Positions 36,939 through 45,392 of a stretch of 64,000 nt of DNA are shown piece by piece. The position numbers and the translations under genes were made by a program. The stretch lies in the NCBI GenBank assembly GCA_964400355.1, contig CAYNTO010000005.1, positions 73,908 through 137,907 of the forward strand, given 5' to 3'. The notes under the pieces were generated by a model. The model did not search any database. It was given only the letters and a program-made list of their open reading frames with translations, and was not told the origin of the DNA. Each line of letters starts with the position of its first letter. Within the stretch, counting starts at the first letter, position 1. The DNA comes from JACKAL01 sp964400355 (lineage in GTDB: Bacteria; Bdellovibrionota; Bdellovibrionia; Bdellovibrionales; JAGQZY01).

Positions 36939-38687
36939 TTATTCGAAAACGTTTTTCCAACGCATTTCGAAAGAAGCGAAGTCCGCTTCGAGGTCTTTGA
37001 GAAGCTGAGACTTTAAAGCATTGTCCGCAAAGGAAGTGGTTACCGAGTGAATCATCATCTGGCGAAGCTCAGTGTATTCCATGTCGGAATTAGCAATAGC
37101 ACGCACGCATTCTTGGTTGGGATCGGTTTGGAACATGCCTTCGTCGTCTGTGGACAAACTGACAGGTATACCTAGGCGATGAAAACTGAGAAATGGGTTT
37201 TTGGTGAGCGGTGAAACTTGCAATATCTCATTACTCGTAAGGCTAATCTCTAACGCCACGCCTTGACGGCGAACAAGCTCGAGGACAACCGGATCTTTTT
37301 GCAGCAAAATGCCATGGCCGATACGGCGAACATCGAAAACCAAGGCATCCCTTAAATTGCGCACATCGCCCAATTCACCCGCGTGAATGGTGGCACTGAG
37401 GCCGGTGGTGCGGACCTTGTTTTCCACAAGGAGCTTGCCATAAACAAACTGAGCCGCATCGAGAGCGTCGACCAGGCTCTCGTCGCCCATGAGGTTGATC
37501 CCAACCACATAGGGTGAACTCTCCATGCTGAGGAGCTGGCTCATGGTTGCTACCTGTTGCAAACGGCGCTCAGAGGAATCGAGCGAAGTGCGATTGAACG
37601 ACAGCAAGGTGCGGGGCTTCACTGCGTGCGAGGAACCCGTCCAAACTAAAAGCTCATTGTAACGATCTATAAACAGACGAGAGTTTTTGAGTACCGGTAA
37701 ATTGCGGGTGATCTCCATGTAGTGCACGCGCTGGGCGAGACCGCGCAAAAACAAATGGTCATATATGATCTGCTCGAGTGCTATTTGCTGGGCAGTGTTG
37801 CAGGTGAGGATTCCCAAAATTTCTAATGGCAGTGCAAAGGCTGCAAGGAACCGCGAAAACGGTGTTACACCCTGAGTGAAAATGTGGGAATCGCGTGGAA
37901 CAAAAAATAAATCCACAATGCTTTGCGCGTCTTGTGGAAAATCAGCGCGTATCTCTAAATAGGATCGAGCCTGGGAGTAGTATTCGGCGCGAAGGTTCAC
38001 AAACTGCACCTCTTGGGGGTGAATTTTCTCTGTAGTGCCATCGATATACTTTAGCAGTGTGGCTTTTTCGATCAGAGGATTGAATGTCTCTAAAACATAC
38101 TCCACTGTGGCGCGATCCATGGTGCCATACGGATGGGTGTGAAGTATGGCGCCTTTAGGTATCTCCGCACAGAAATTGCTTAAGGTCTGCGCGTTAGTTT
38201 TTAGTTGGTGGAGCGATATTCCTACTTTGCGCGAATCCACGACCGCTTGGGCACGGCGAGCAGCGATGATTCGTTGATGTTCACTTGCCACATCCGCAGC
38301 AAAACCCGCGGGATGACTGGAAGGAAAAAAATTTTCCCACTCCGATCTTTGAAAGGCCAGCCGTTCAAAGGTTTCCAGGAGACGTTTGCGAGCGTAGGTG
38401 CTTAGCCGCTTGCTGTCGTGAACGGCATTCCATTCCCGCAATGTCTGGCGCTCTTCGGCACTCACATTCAGCGCGCTCACAGCAGATTCGAACTCGCCGG
38501 GAGCAGGACTGATAATTTTTTTGAGTAGCAATTCTTCGCTGTTAAAGGCGCGCACTCGCTCCTCGAGTGCGAGGCGGGCCTTGTAAATTTGCGCCGTTTT
38601 TAATTTTAGAGCGGCCTCTGACGACGGAGAAAAATCCGCAGTGGAAAGTGACAACAAAAGTGATAACACCCAGATCCCTAAAGACAT
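36939..38687 (-). CDS. Exported adenosine deaminase-like protein
   Basis: The ATG at 38687 begins a short signal peptide (MSLGIWVLSLLLSLSTA). Metal and catalytic motifs of adenosine/AMP deaminases are present: HTHPYGTMD, HAGELGDVRN, RIGHG and STDDEGMFQ. The length of 582 residues is much larger than cytosolic Add and is closer to secreted ADGF-type or AMP deaminase-like proteins. The role would be deamination of adenosine or a related nucleoside outside the cytoplasm. It may form an operon with the EamA transporter. Confidence 0.88.
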   Translation of the reverse strand: MSLGIWVLSLLLSLSTADFSPSSEAALKLKTAQIYKARLALEERVRAFNSEELLLKKIISPAPGEFESAVSALNVSAEERQTLREWNAVHDSKRLSTYARKRLLETFERLAFQRSEWENFFPSSHPAGFAADVASEHQRIIAARRAQAVVDSRKVGISLHQLKTNAQTLSNFCAEIPKGAILHTHPYGTMDRATVEYVLETFNPLIEKATLLKYIDGTTEKIHPQEVQFVNLRAEYYSQARSYLEIRADFPQDAQSIVDLFFVPRDSHIFTQGVTPFSRFLAAFALPLEILGILTCNTAQQIALEQIIYDHLFLRGLAQRVHYMEITRNLPVLKNSRLFIDRYNELLVWTGSSHAVKPRTLLSFNRTSLDSSERRLQQVATMSQLLSMESSPYVVGINLMGDESLVDALDAAQFVYGKLLVENKVRTTGLSATIHAGELGDVRNLRDALVFDVRRIGHGILLQKDPVVLELVRRQGVALEISLTSNEILQVSPLTKNPFLSFHRLGIPVSLSTDDEGMFQTDPNQECVRAIANSDMEYTELRQMMIHSVTTSFADNALKSQLLKDLEADFASFEMRWKNVFE

Positions 38688-38804
38688 GGGCACAACCTAG
38701 CAGATTGCGCTGAAAAACCGCAGGAAAACACCTGGAATTCAAAAAATTACCCAAATCTTGGAAAAGTTTTAAGATCCGGGCATGCCCCCACCGCGAGACG
38801 GTGC

Positions 38805-38957
38805 CTAAAACAGCGTATAGACGAACGGCGCCACTGCCGTACCCTGAGCCATAATGACCAAACCGCCAATAAGCAGCATGGTAATGATCATGGGCAACAA
38901 CCACCATTTTTTATTTTCTTTGAGAAATAATAAAAATTCTTTAAAAAAATCGGTCAT
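38805..38957 (-). CDS. DUF5989 family small membrane protein
   Basis: This 50-residue protein has an N-terminal FFKEFLLFLKENKKWWLLP segment followed by one membrane helix and the end APFVYTLF. From memory this matches DUF5989, which is found next to NodU-type carbamoyltransferases and SxtJ-like genes. The same order is seen here. Its function is unknown; the context suggests a small subunit of a membrane-associated carbamoylation complex. Confidence 0.88.
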   Translation of the reverse strand: MTDFFKEFLLFLKENKKWWLLPMIITMLLIGGLVIMAQGTAVAPFVYTLF

Positions 38958-38998
38958 ACCTAGAGCCTAGTGGACAATGGCTCCCGAGAGCAAGTTGA

Positions 38999-40819
38999 TT
39001 AATCCAGTTCGAAGCGTCGAGTTTTTTTTTGCTCCGGCATGGCCGATTTTGTGAGCACAATATTCTCCATGATAAGCACGTCCATATCGGTTGCCAAAAA
39101 ACAGTCGATGGCGTCCTCGGGCGAACAAACTATGGGTTCGCCACGCACGTTAAAGCTGGTATTGACCAAAATTCCACTCCCGGTCGCGGCCCGAAACTGG
39201 GTGAGCAGCGCATGAAGCAATGGATTTTGCGTTTGCGCTACTGTTTGTAGCCGTGCGCTGTAATCTAAATGAGTTATGGCAGGAAACTCAGATCGGGCAT
39301 AATTGAGGCGCTCAATACCAAACTGCGCGCGCACGGATTCTGGCTCGGGCCTTCGCCATTTTTGTGCCACGTCTGCGACAAACATCATGTATGGCGATTC
39401 CCCTTGCCACTCAAAGTACTCGCTCACATCCTCGGCGCGCACAATAGGCGCGAAGGGGCGAAAGCTTTCGCGAAACTTGATTTTTAAATTTAAACGTTTT
39501 TGCATTTCGGGATGGCGAGCATCGGCCAGTATAGAGCGCGCGCCCAGCGCCCGCGGTCCAAACTCCATGGCCCCCTGAAACCAACCCACCACTTCGCCCC
39601 GAGCGAGGAGCTGAGCCGCCTGTTCGGACACTTGCGACTTATCGAACTTCTGAAACGGCAATCCCAACTGCCGACAGGTTTTCTCCACAGTGAACTCCGA
39701 GTAGGACGGCCCCAAGTACATTCCCTTTACGGAATCCGATGCTTGCGATCTTTTACTTCCTTTAAAATGCAAATAGTACGCTGCCAATGCCGCACCTACA
39801 GCTCCACCCGCATCGCCAGCCGCGGGCTGAATCCAAACATTTTTAAAAAGACCAGAGTTTTTTATTTTACTGTTGGCAACGCAGTTGAGTGCTACCCCAC
39901 CTGCGAGGCACAAGTTCTCCTCTGGATATCGCTGTCTTAAACTGTGAAGAATGTGAAGAAGCACCACTTCGAGGACCACTTGCAATGAGGCCGCAAGATC
40001 CATGTGGACTTGCTCGAGCTGCCCCTCTGCAATGCGCGGTTCAAATCCCAACAACTGTTCAAGCTTGCGACTGTGCATACGCTCACCAGAAATAAAATCA
40101 AAATATTCCAGGTTTAAAGAAAAGCTGCCATCGCTATGCAGTTCGATGAGGTTTTCGAGAAGCTGATCAGAAAATTTGGGAGTTCCGTACGGAGCAAGTC
40201 CCATTACTTTATATTCGCCGGAATTGACCTTGAAACCACAGTAGGCCGTGATCGTCGAATACAAGAGGCCCAGCGAATGGGGGAAGAAAAGTTCCTCGTC
40301 GATCTCGAGATTGAGCTTTTCACCACGTCCCACCGACAAGGTCGCCCACTCCCCCACACCATCGAAAGTAACGACAAGGGCTTTCTCAAATGGCGATGGA
40401 TAGTAGGCGCTGGCCGCATGGCTCAGATGGTGTTCGGAGAATAAAATTTTCTGCGCGCTAAAGTCGGCATCTAGCTCACGCAGCCTGCGTGCAAGCTCCT
40501 GCTTTAAGAATAACTTGTGTTTTATCCATACCGGAAAGGACTTCACGAAGTGAAAAAAACCAAACGGAGCGGCGCTGATGTAACTCTCTAGAATGCGATC
40601 AAATTTAATCCACGGTTTTTCGTAATAAACCACAGCATCCAGATCACTCAACTTCAGGTTCATGGTTTTTAAAATATATTGCACCGAGTGCTGTGGAAAA
40701 CTGGGATCATGTTTTTTACGGGTGAAGCGCTCTTCCTGCACGGCCAGCTGAACTTCCCCGTCTACCAATAGAGCGGCAGCGCTGTCGTGGTAGTAAGCGG
40801 ATATGCCGAGGATTTTCAT
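38999..40819 (-). CDS. NodU/CmcH-type carbamoyltransferase
   Basis: The 606-residue enzyme should transfer a carbamoyl group from carbamoyl phosphate, through a carbamoyl-adenylate made with ATP, to a hydroxyl of a sugar or natural product. The Kae1-like part has ISAYYHDSAA (H11), SEHHLSHAASAYYPSP with the metal His pair, TFDGVGEWAT and LAGGVALNC. The C-terminal YrdC-like part has GPRALGARSILADAR and VNTSFNVRGEPIV. The start overlaps the stop of the SxtJ-like gene. The acceptor is unknown; a surface glycan is a fair guess. Confidence 0.94.
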   Translation of the reverse strand: MKILGISAYYHDSAAALLVDGEVQLAVQEERFTRKKHDPSFPQHSVQYILKTMNLKLSDLDAVVYYEKPWIKFDRILESYISAAPFGFFHFVKSFPVWIKHKLFLKQELARRLRELDADFSAQKILFSEHHLSHAASAYYPSPFEKALVVTFDGVGEWATLSVGRGEKLNLEIDEELFFPHSLGLLYSTITAYCGFKVNSGEYKVMGLAPYGTPKFSDQLLENLIELHSDGSFSLNLEYFDFISGERMHSRKLEQLLGFEPRIAEGQLEQVHMDLAASLQVVLEVVLLHILHSLRQRYPEENLCLAGGVALNCVANSKIKNSGLFKNVWIQPAAGDAGGAVGAALAAYYLHFKGSKRSQASDSVKGMYLGPSYSEFTVEKTCRQLGLPFQKFDKSQVSEQAAQLLARGEVVGWFQGAMEFGPRALGARSILADARHPEMQKRLNLKIKFRESFRPFAPIVRAEDVSEYFEWQGESPYMMFVADVAQKWRRPEPESVRAQFGIERLNYARSEFPAITHLDYSARLQTVAQTQNPLLHALLTQFRAATGSGILVNTSFNVRGEPIVCSPEDAIDCFLATDMDVLIMENIVLTKSAMPEQKKTRRFELD

Positions 40820-41193
40820 TAAAAGTTCCTCACAAAATCACAGCGCTTTTTCGTTTTCACCCAGCCCCTGTGCGGAAACGGTTTATGCCCGCACAGTTTG
40901 ATCACCATTGCCATGGGTACAAAAATCAAAAAATAGAAGAGAGTCAAAAATACAGGAGACATCACCCACGCTAGTAGCAGACCGAATACAAACCATAAGC
41001 GATTGAGCGGCTCCAGCAGCCGCGGCCGCAAAACGGTGACCGCAACTAAGCCCATAGGGACACCCAGCCACAGCCATTTTTGCGCGTAGAGAATAACTGC
41101 GCCCAGAACAATTGCCATCGTCCATCCGAATTGAATGGATGACGGTTGTTTATGCAGTTGCTCCAGATCGCGCAGATGAAAGCGTTGCCACAT
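40819..41193 (-). CDS. SxtJ-family membrane protein
   Basis: The 124-residue protein has three to four hydrophobic segments and the family feel of SxtJ (PLNRLWFVFGLLLAWVMSPV, then a short tail with KPFPHRGWV). It overlaps the carbamoyltransferase start, and DUF5989 follows. The trio is therefore a conserved cassette. SxtJ was first noted in saxitoxin clusters, but this cassette also occurs without any toxin pathway. The role is not established. Confidence 0.82.
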   Translation of the reverse strand: MWQRFHLRDLEQLHKQPSSIQFGWTMAIVLGAVILYAQKWLWLGVPMGLVAVTVLRPRLLEPLNRLWFVFGLLLAWVMSPVFLTLFYFLIFVPMAMVIKLCGHKPFPHRGWVKTKKRCDFVRNF

Positions 41194-41254
41194 AGGTAAA
41201 TATCATAGTGCGCCTGAGTGGGAGTTCAAGCATTAGTGCTTTCATGCACAGGAA

Positions 41255-42157
41255 TTAAACTTCTACAGCCGTATCGGGTGTGACTGCCGGCGGTGGCACA
41301 TCCGGTTCGATTTTTTCTTTGATGTGTCCGCGCTGAAAGTTGTTGTATTTGATAACGATGGGATCTTTTTGGCTGCACGAATGATCGTACGGTCCTATTT
41401 TAAAATAGTTGGGAGAGTCTTTATATCCCATGGGTCCATTGTAGGACCATAGCACTTGGCCATTGACCTTTACGCGCACAAATCCAGGTGCACCGGCCTG
41501 AAACTGCATGGTGATTTTTAATGGCTGTCCTGGGACAACTTTTTTAATAAGTTCCTGCTCCACCTGATGGCCATTGGCCTCTTCCCCGTGACCGACCAAA
41601 CTGATTCCTCCATTGGCACCGCGATTGTGGCGAACGGTAGCCACTAGTCGCCCGTCGCTTTTGTAGCGGAGTGCAAACGGCGGACTGTTCCCACCACTAG
41701 CCTTGAATTGAGCAACAACCAGAGACTTATTTTTAGCAGTCAGTGTTTCGGCAGGAGGAAGCGTCATATCCATGGAATACTCCATCGCTTCTCCCTCTCT
41801 GGCCAAATAGGCATCGGTAAGCTCCGCGCGCTGAGTGCTCGCCTGGCAGGTTTCTCCCGGCTTTGCAGAGTAAGAGAGCTCCACGCTGCCATCAGGCTGT
41901 GTTTTGCATTCGTGCGGATAGTAACAGTACTTCGGATCCATCAAGCTAAAGCCTTGACTGCAGTTGCTCACCTGATTGCGGCAATACACACGGGCCACGC
42001 TGCTGTACGCGCGATTGCGGCACGCGGGAAATTCCGCAGACGGTCCTTTTTCACATGCGGCGTAGCCCTGGCGCAGTTGACTGAGTATTGCATCGTCCTT
42101 TACGGAGTCTGCGGCTGTCGTCGCACCTATAAAAATAAAAATCCAGATCCACGCCAT
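41255..42157 (-). CDS. Exported polysaccharide-lyase-like jelly-roll protein
   Basis: The protein has 300 residues with a signal peptide (MAWIWIFIFIGATTAA). A Cys-rich segment (about 35-85) comes first, then a lyase-like core: QRAELTD, EYSMDMTLPP, VAQFKASGGNSPPFALR, and GFVRVKVNGQVLWSYNGPMGYKD before NYFKIGPYDHS. This resembles the heparin-lyase-I-like jelly roll of Polysacc_lyase proteins that bind or cut acidic polysaccharides. The second catalytic residues are not clear, so it may be a binding protein. It lies directly upstream of the carbamoyltransferase cassette on the same strand. Confidence 0.6.
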   Translation of the reverse strand: MAWIWIFIFIGATTAADSVKDDAILSQLRQGYAACEKGPSAEFPACRNRAYSSVARVYCRNQVSNCSQGFSLMDPKYCYYPHECKTQPDGSVELSYSAKPGETCQASTQRAELTDAYLAREGEAMEYSMDMTLPPAETLTAKNKSLVVAQFKASGGNSPPFALRYKSDGRLVATVRHNRGANGGISLVGHGEEANGHQVEQELIKKVVPGQPLKITMQFQAGAPGFVRVKVNGQVLWSYNGPMGYKDSPNYFKIGPYDHSCSQKDPIVIKYNNFQRGHIKEKIEPDVPPPAVTPDTAVEV

Positions 42158-42244
42158 GAAGACATATCGGAGTTTGCACGCTCCAATAAAATGTGAAACT
42201 GATCAAATTGATTAAATCTCAGAATGAGACAATGGCTATTTCTA

Positions 42245-42814
42245 TCAGTACACCCAGAGGCTATAAAACATGGACTTTAAAGACTCGATGGCGATCTGAT
42301 CAAAGGTCAGAACATACCTGCGCCCCACCGTTCCTCGCGGGTATATGGGTATATCGGCCGGGTACGCGGCCTGGAAAGTGCGCATGGAGCGATACATATG
42401 AAGCCGCGAGGTCACTAAGATAATATCGTGGCACTTGAGGGTTTCCACTATGGGAAGCGTTTGCTGAGCGTTACCAAAAGTGGTTTTAGAGCTTTTTTCG
42501 AGAATAATGTTTTCAGGTTCGATTTTGCCGTAAAAAATAATATTGGGGAAGATCTCTTCCAAATAGGAGGTGGGATTCACCCCGGATATGATCAGTCGTT
42601 TGACCTGATTGCGATAGAGGAGGTCGAAGCCCTCACCCACACGACTCTTCTCGCCGGTAAGAACAATAGCACATTCAGCCTGTTGCGACTCGGTCCAAGC
42701 ACTTACCGGGTATTGTGTGACCTTTTGCATTTCCTGAGACCACCAACGCCAAAGGGCGCCGGCGGCGACAAGAAAAATCAGCACCACGCTCAATTGGATG
42801 AGGCGTCTACGCAT
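42245..42814 (-). CDS. DUF218/YdcF-like membrane-anchored protein
   Basis: The 189-residue protein has an N-terminal membrane anchor and a DUF218 domain with AIVLTGEKSRVGEGFDLL, LIISGV and the segment ENIILEKSSKTTFGNAQ, then VTSRLHMYRS. Family members (SanA, YdcF) act in envelope integrity and barrier function; some bind nucleotides. It overlaps the ridA stop by 8 bases, so the two are co-transcribed. Confidence 0.82.
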   Translation of the reverse strand: MRRRLIQLSVVLIFLVAAGALWRWWSQEMQKVTQYPVSAWTESQQAECAIVLTGEKSRVGEGFDLLYRNQVKRLIISGVNPTSYLEEIFPNIIFYGKIEPENIILEKSSKTTFGNAQQTLPIVETLKCHDIILVTSRLHMYRSMRTFQAAYPADIPIYPRGTVGRRYVLTFDQIAIESLKSMFYSLWVY

Positions 42815-43190
42815 TCTTACAAGCTGTGATTTCGATTTCCACGTTTACATTTTTTGGAAGTGCCGCCACCTGCACTGTCGAGCGGGCTGGAGGCAACTCT
42901 TTGAACTTTTCCGCATAGATGGCGTTCACTTTGCTGAAATCGTTCATGTCGGTCAAAAAGATCGTGGTCTTTACAATATTGTTCCAAGTGTAACCGGCCT
43001 CGCTCAACACCGCATCGATGTTGCTGATCACTTGGCGCGTTTGTTTCTCGATGTCACCGGTGATGATTTCGTCGGTTGCTGGAACAATCGAAATTTGGCC
43101 CGAGCAAAACAGCATGCCATTAAACTCAATAGCTTGTGAGTAAGGACCAACGGGATTGGGTGCGTTTTTGGTTTTTATGACTTTTTTCAT
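42807..43190 (-). CDS. ridA: RidA enamine/imine deaminase
   Basis: RidA hydrolyses reactive enamines such as 2-aminoacrylate from serine and threonine breakdown. The 127-residue protein has NPVGPYSQA near the N-terminus, SGQI, the substrate-binding R103 in PARSTVQVA, and VNVEIEITAC at the end. It overlaps the DUF218 gene. Full length and typical. Confidence 0.95.
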   Translation of the reverse strand: MKKVIKTKNAPNPVGPYSQAIEFNGMLFCSGQISIVPATDEIITGDIEKQTRQVISNIDAVLSEAGYTWNNIVKTTIFLTDMNDFSKVNAIYAEKFKELPPARSTVQVAALPKNVNVEIEITACKNA

Positions 43191-43208
43191 TGGTGTCTCC
43201 TAAAATTA

Positions 43209-43712
43209 TTAAAAGTAAAAAACGATTCCGGCATTGAAGGGATGATTGCCTATAGTGCGAAAGCGCGTTCCACCATCGCCGGTGATGATGCCCACACCGG
43301 TTTCAAACATGAACGACAAGCTATCAAGCCCACTAAAGAAAAATTCAGCTCCGAGCAATGCCGATATCTCGGTGTTCGATTTGTTTTCGAACTGCGCCGT
43401 TGTCGCGTTGAATTCCTCGTGCGTTGTAAAGCCACCAGCCGCTCCCATGTAAAAATTGAGTTGGTTTTCTGTAAACACCACACGGCGAATTTTTGCCAAT
43501 GCCGCAAACTGGGAATTGTCTTTTTCCGTATCAATACCCAGCGCTCCCGAAACCGCAAAACGCGCATTGGGGTAGTAGTGCGCTGTCACCATTGGTAAGT
43601 CCACCGACCCCATTTGTTGAGAGAATCCCAAACCCAAACGGTTGGTGAGATCCACAGCTTGTGCTTGAGAAGCCATAAACATTGTAACTATGAGAAGCCA
43701 TCTATTGAGCAT
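43209..43712 (-). CDS. Outer-membrane beta-barrel-like protein
   Basis: The ATG at 43712 follows GGGGGA and opens a signal peptide (MLNRWLLIVTMFMASQAQA); the upstream frame has no support. The 167-residue mature body alternates hydrophobic and polar residues (FAVSGALGID, LNFYMGAAGGF) and ends in GIVFYF, with the terminal Phe that the BAM complex uses. It therefore fits a small eight-stranded outer-membrane barrel. The function is unknown. It is divergent from the next gene. Confidence 0.8.
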   Translation of the reverse strand: MLNRWLLIVTMFMASQAQAVDLTNRLGLGFSQQMGSVDLPMVTAHYYPNARFAVSGALGIDTEKDNSQFAALAKIRRVVFTENQLNFYMGAAGGFTTHEEFNATTAQFENKSNTEISALLGAEFFFSGLDSLSFMFETGVGIITGDGGTRFRTIGNHPFNAGIVFYF

Positions 43713-43919
43713 TTTTCCCCCAAAATTGAGTGAACATTTAAACACGGCAGTCTCGGGATGCAACGAAAAATCATCGGGCGAAGACGCACGAATCTCAGTT
43801 TTGCACAAAATAAATGCAAATTGTCTCATCTCGAGGCAGAACGACTCGCACACGTCAGCACCACTCCCCCATAAAATCAACGATCCTGATATCAGAAACA
43901 AACTAAACGGGGGAACCAA

Positions 43920-44252
43920 ATGAAACTATTAAAACTCTTTATCGCAAGCCTTATACTCACTGCCACTGCTTCTGCCCACGCAGACTGCACTATCGTCCTT
44001 TCAATGTGTAAACCATTAGGAATTAACAAAAAGACCGCCTTTGCTGACGCCTACGACGGCTCCCATGTAAATCCAAATCGTTGTTTGAAGCGCGCACGTG
44101 AGTACCACACCTATTGCAACTCCAAACAAGAAGTCGGCGCTGAATTTTATGTAAAAGGTGTTCTCACGATCAGCAACTATGTGACTGATTCCACATCCTA
44201 CTTGTGGACACGTGCGGCCAACGGCCAGTGGATCTTGGTCGGCGCTCATTAA
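43920..44252 (+). CDS. Small exported protein, unknown function
   Basis: The ATG at 43920 follows GGGGGAACCAA. The 110-residue protein has a signal peptide (MKLLKLFIASLILTATASAHA) and four Cys residues (DCTIVLSMC, NRCLKRAREYHTYC) that can form two disulfides. The last third has a strand pattern (EFYVKGVLTIS, SYLWTRAANGQWILVG). Family not recognised. A strong hairpin follows. Confidence 0.8.
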   Translation: MKLLKLFIASLILTATASAHADCTIVLSMCKPLGINKKTAFADAYDGSHVNPNRCLKRAREYHTYCNSKQEVGAEFYVKGVLTISNYVTDSTSYLWTRAANGQWILVGAH

Positions 44253-44288
44253 TTAAGAATCTAATAACAACCAATTTCGTAATGCCCC

Positions 44289-44310
44289 AGGGGGTGGTGA
44301 AAACCACCCC
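44289..44310 (+). terminator. Stem-loop after the small exported gene
   Basis: GGGGGTGGT pairs perfectly with ACCACCCCC around a GAAA tetraloop. It lies 36 bases after the stop. The following CTCCTATTAA has no pure T-run, but the stem is strong. Confidence 0.65.
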
Positions 44311-44459
44311 CCTCCTATTAAAAAGCGGTTCAGAAGCTCCAGCTCGCTCAATGGCCGTAGACCATGGTCGGCGTTGCCGAATCTAAACATTCGCTGCACA
44401 CTTGTGCGGCTTAATGCCGAACTTTCATTGCTAAAATTAAGTAGTACCAGGAGGATTTT

Positions 44460-44582
44460 ATGAAAGTGCAAGCCGTAAACAGAACGAACATTCGCTCGCA
44501 ATTGGACCGTCACGACAAAGACGATTCGGCGTTTCAAAAATATATTGAAGAGGCCATGAAAAGAAAGCCAGCGAAAAAATAA
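44460..44582 (+). CDS. Small basic protein, 40 residues, hypothetical
   Basis: A strong ribosome site (CAGGAGG, 7 bases upstream) precedes the ATG at 44460. The 40-residue product is charged (KVQAVNRTNIRS start, then QKYIEEAMKRKPAKK) and looks helical. It is soluble, without a signal peptide. No family recognised. The strong Shine-Dalgarno and clean stop support a real gene; it is convergent with slyX. Confidence 0.6.
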   Translation: MKVQAVNRTNIRSQLDRHDKDDSAFQKYIEEAMKRKPAKK

Positions 44583-44780
44583 TTAGTAGTGCGGCGGCTT
44601 TTGGTGTTCGGGATTGGCAGAGCTGTCCTCGGCCTTGATGCGATCGGTGATTGTTTTGAGTGCTTTTTCCATTTTTTCAATGGTGAGATATTGGTGGTTC
44701 ACCACCTTTTGCAGCTCTTCCATTTGCACTTCTTGGTAGGAGAGTTTGATCTCCATGTCGATCAGGCGCTGTTCATCCAT
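44583..44780 (-). CDS. slyX: SlyX family protein
   Basis: The 65-residue coiled-coil protein begins MDEQRLIDMEIKLSYQEVQ and ends in the family signature KPPHY. SlyX proteins are small and widespread, and their function is unknown. It lies 6 bases after the S4-like gene, with which it is probably co-transcribed. Confidence 0.9.
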   Translation of the reverse strand: MDEQRLIDMEIKLSYQEVQMEELQKVVNHQYLTIEKMEKALKTITDRIKAEDSSANPEHQKPPHY

Positions 44781-44785
44781 AAAAA

Positions 44786-45043
44786 CTAAAATCCTAAAAT
44801 ATCCACGTAGGTGATGCCTTTAGCGACACTAGATTTGGGTTTTGCCCGTTGGCCTTTAATAAAGATCTTTCCATCGTTGAATAAGTCTTTAAACTTGGAG
44901 CGCGAGATCTCTTTGAGGCGCGGCTGCTCTATTTGCTTTTTAAGCGCCGGCAATAATACCGTATCGAGGCGGTCGCACGCGCACAACAGATCGAGCGTGA
45001 TGCGAAACGAATGGGCCGGTTGTGGGGGTATAAAATCAGTCAT
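44786..45043 (-). CDS. Small S4-like RNA-binding protein
   Basis: The 85-residue protein has an S4-like core: the segment ISRSKFKDLFNDGKIFIKGQ matches the helix-turn-strand with DGKIFIKG as the V-x-V-N-G equivalent. The first 30 residues hold a LDTVLLPALKKQ helix. S4 domains bind structured RNA. The assignment rests on pattern, without further support. Co-transcribed with slyX. Confidence 0.7.
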   Translation of the reverse strand: MTDFIPPQPAHSFRITLDLLCACDRLDTVLLPALKKQIEQPRLKEISRSKFKDLFNDGKIFIKGQRAKPKSSVAKGITYVDILGF

Positions 45044-45113
45044 GGGAGCTCCTCGATAGCCTGCAATTTAGGCACAATAGGCCATCAGCTCGCCCCTGTC
45101 CACCTAAAACCCC

Positions 45114-45142
45114 TTGCCTCGCTCACGAAAACTCGTTATCAC
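45114..45142 (+). promoter_or_regulatory. Candidate promoter of the tRNA gene
   Basis: TTGCCT at 45114-45119 and TATCAC at 45137-45142 are spaced by 17 bases and lie 16 bases before the tRNA 5' end. Both boxes deviate from consensus, so the call is tentative. Confidence 0.35.
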
Positions 45143-45157
45143 GTATGTTCCTATTGA

Positions 45158-45233
45158 GGGCGTGTAGCTCAGTTGGGAGAGCATCAGCATGGCATGTTGA
45201 GGGTCGCAGGTTCAACTCCTGTCACGTCCACCA
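45158..45233 (+). tRNA. tRNA-Ala (GGC)
   Basis: The 76-base gene folds as a full cloverleaf: acceptor GGGCGTG with CACGTCC (one G-U), D arm GCTC-GAGC, anticodon arm TCAGC-GTTGA with loop ATGGCAT, and T arm with TTCAACT. The anticodon GGC reads Ala codons GCC and GCU. The 3' CCA is encoded. Confidence 0.95.
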
Positions 45234-45392
45234 CTTCACAATAGTACATATTGTTCACAATCTTTTCCCCCGAATGACTTAGCTCTGGAATTTGGCCGCT
45301 CCACTCTTGTTGTAAAGGTAACTGTTCTTTTACCCATTCGGCTTTACAGCCTATTGCTCATTTGATACGAAAACCGAATCCTAGGGGGTTTT

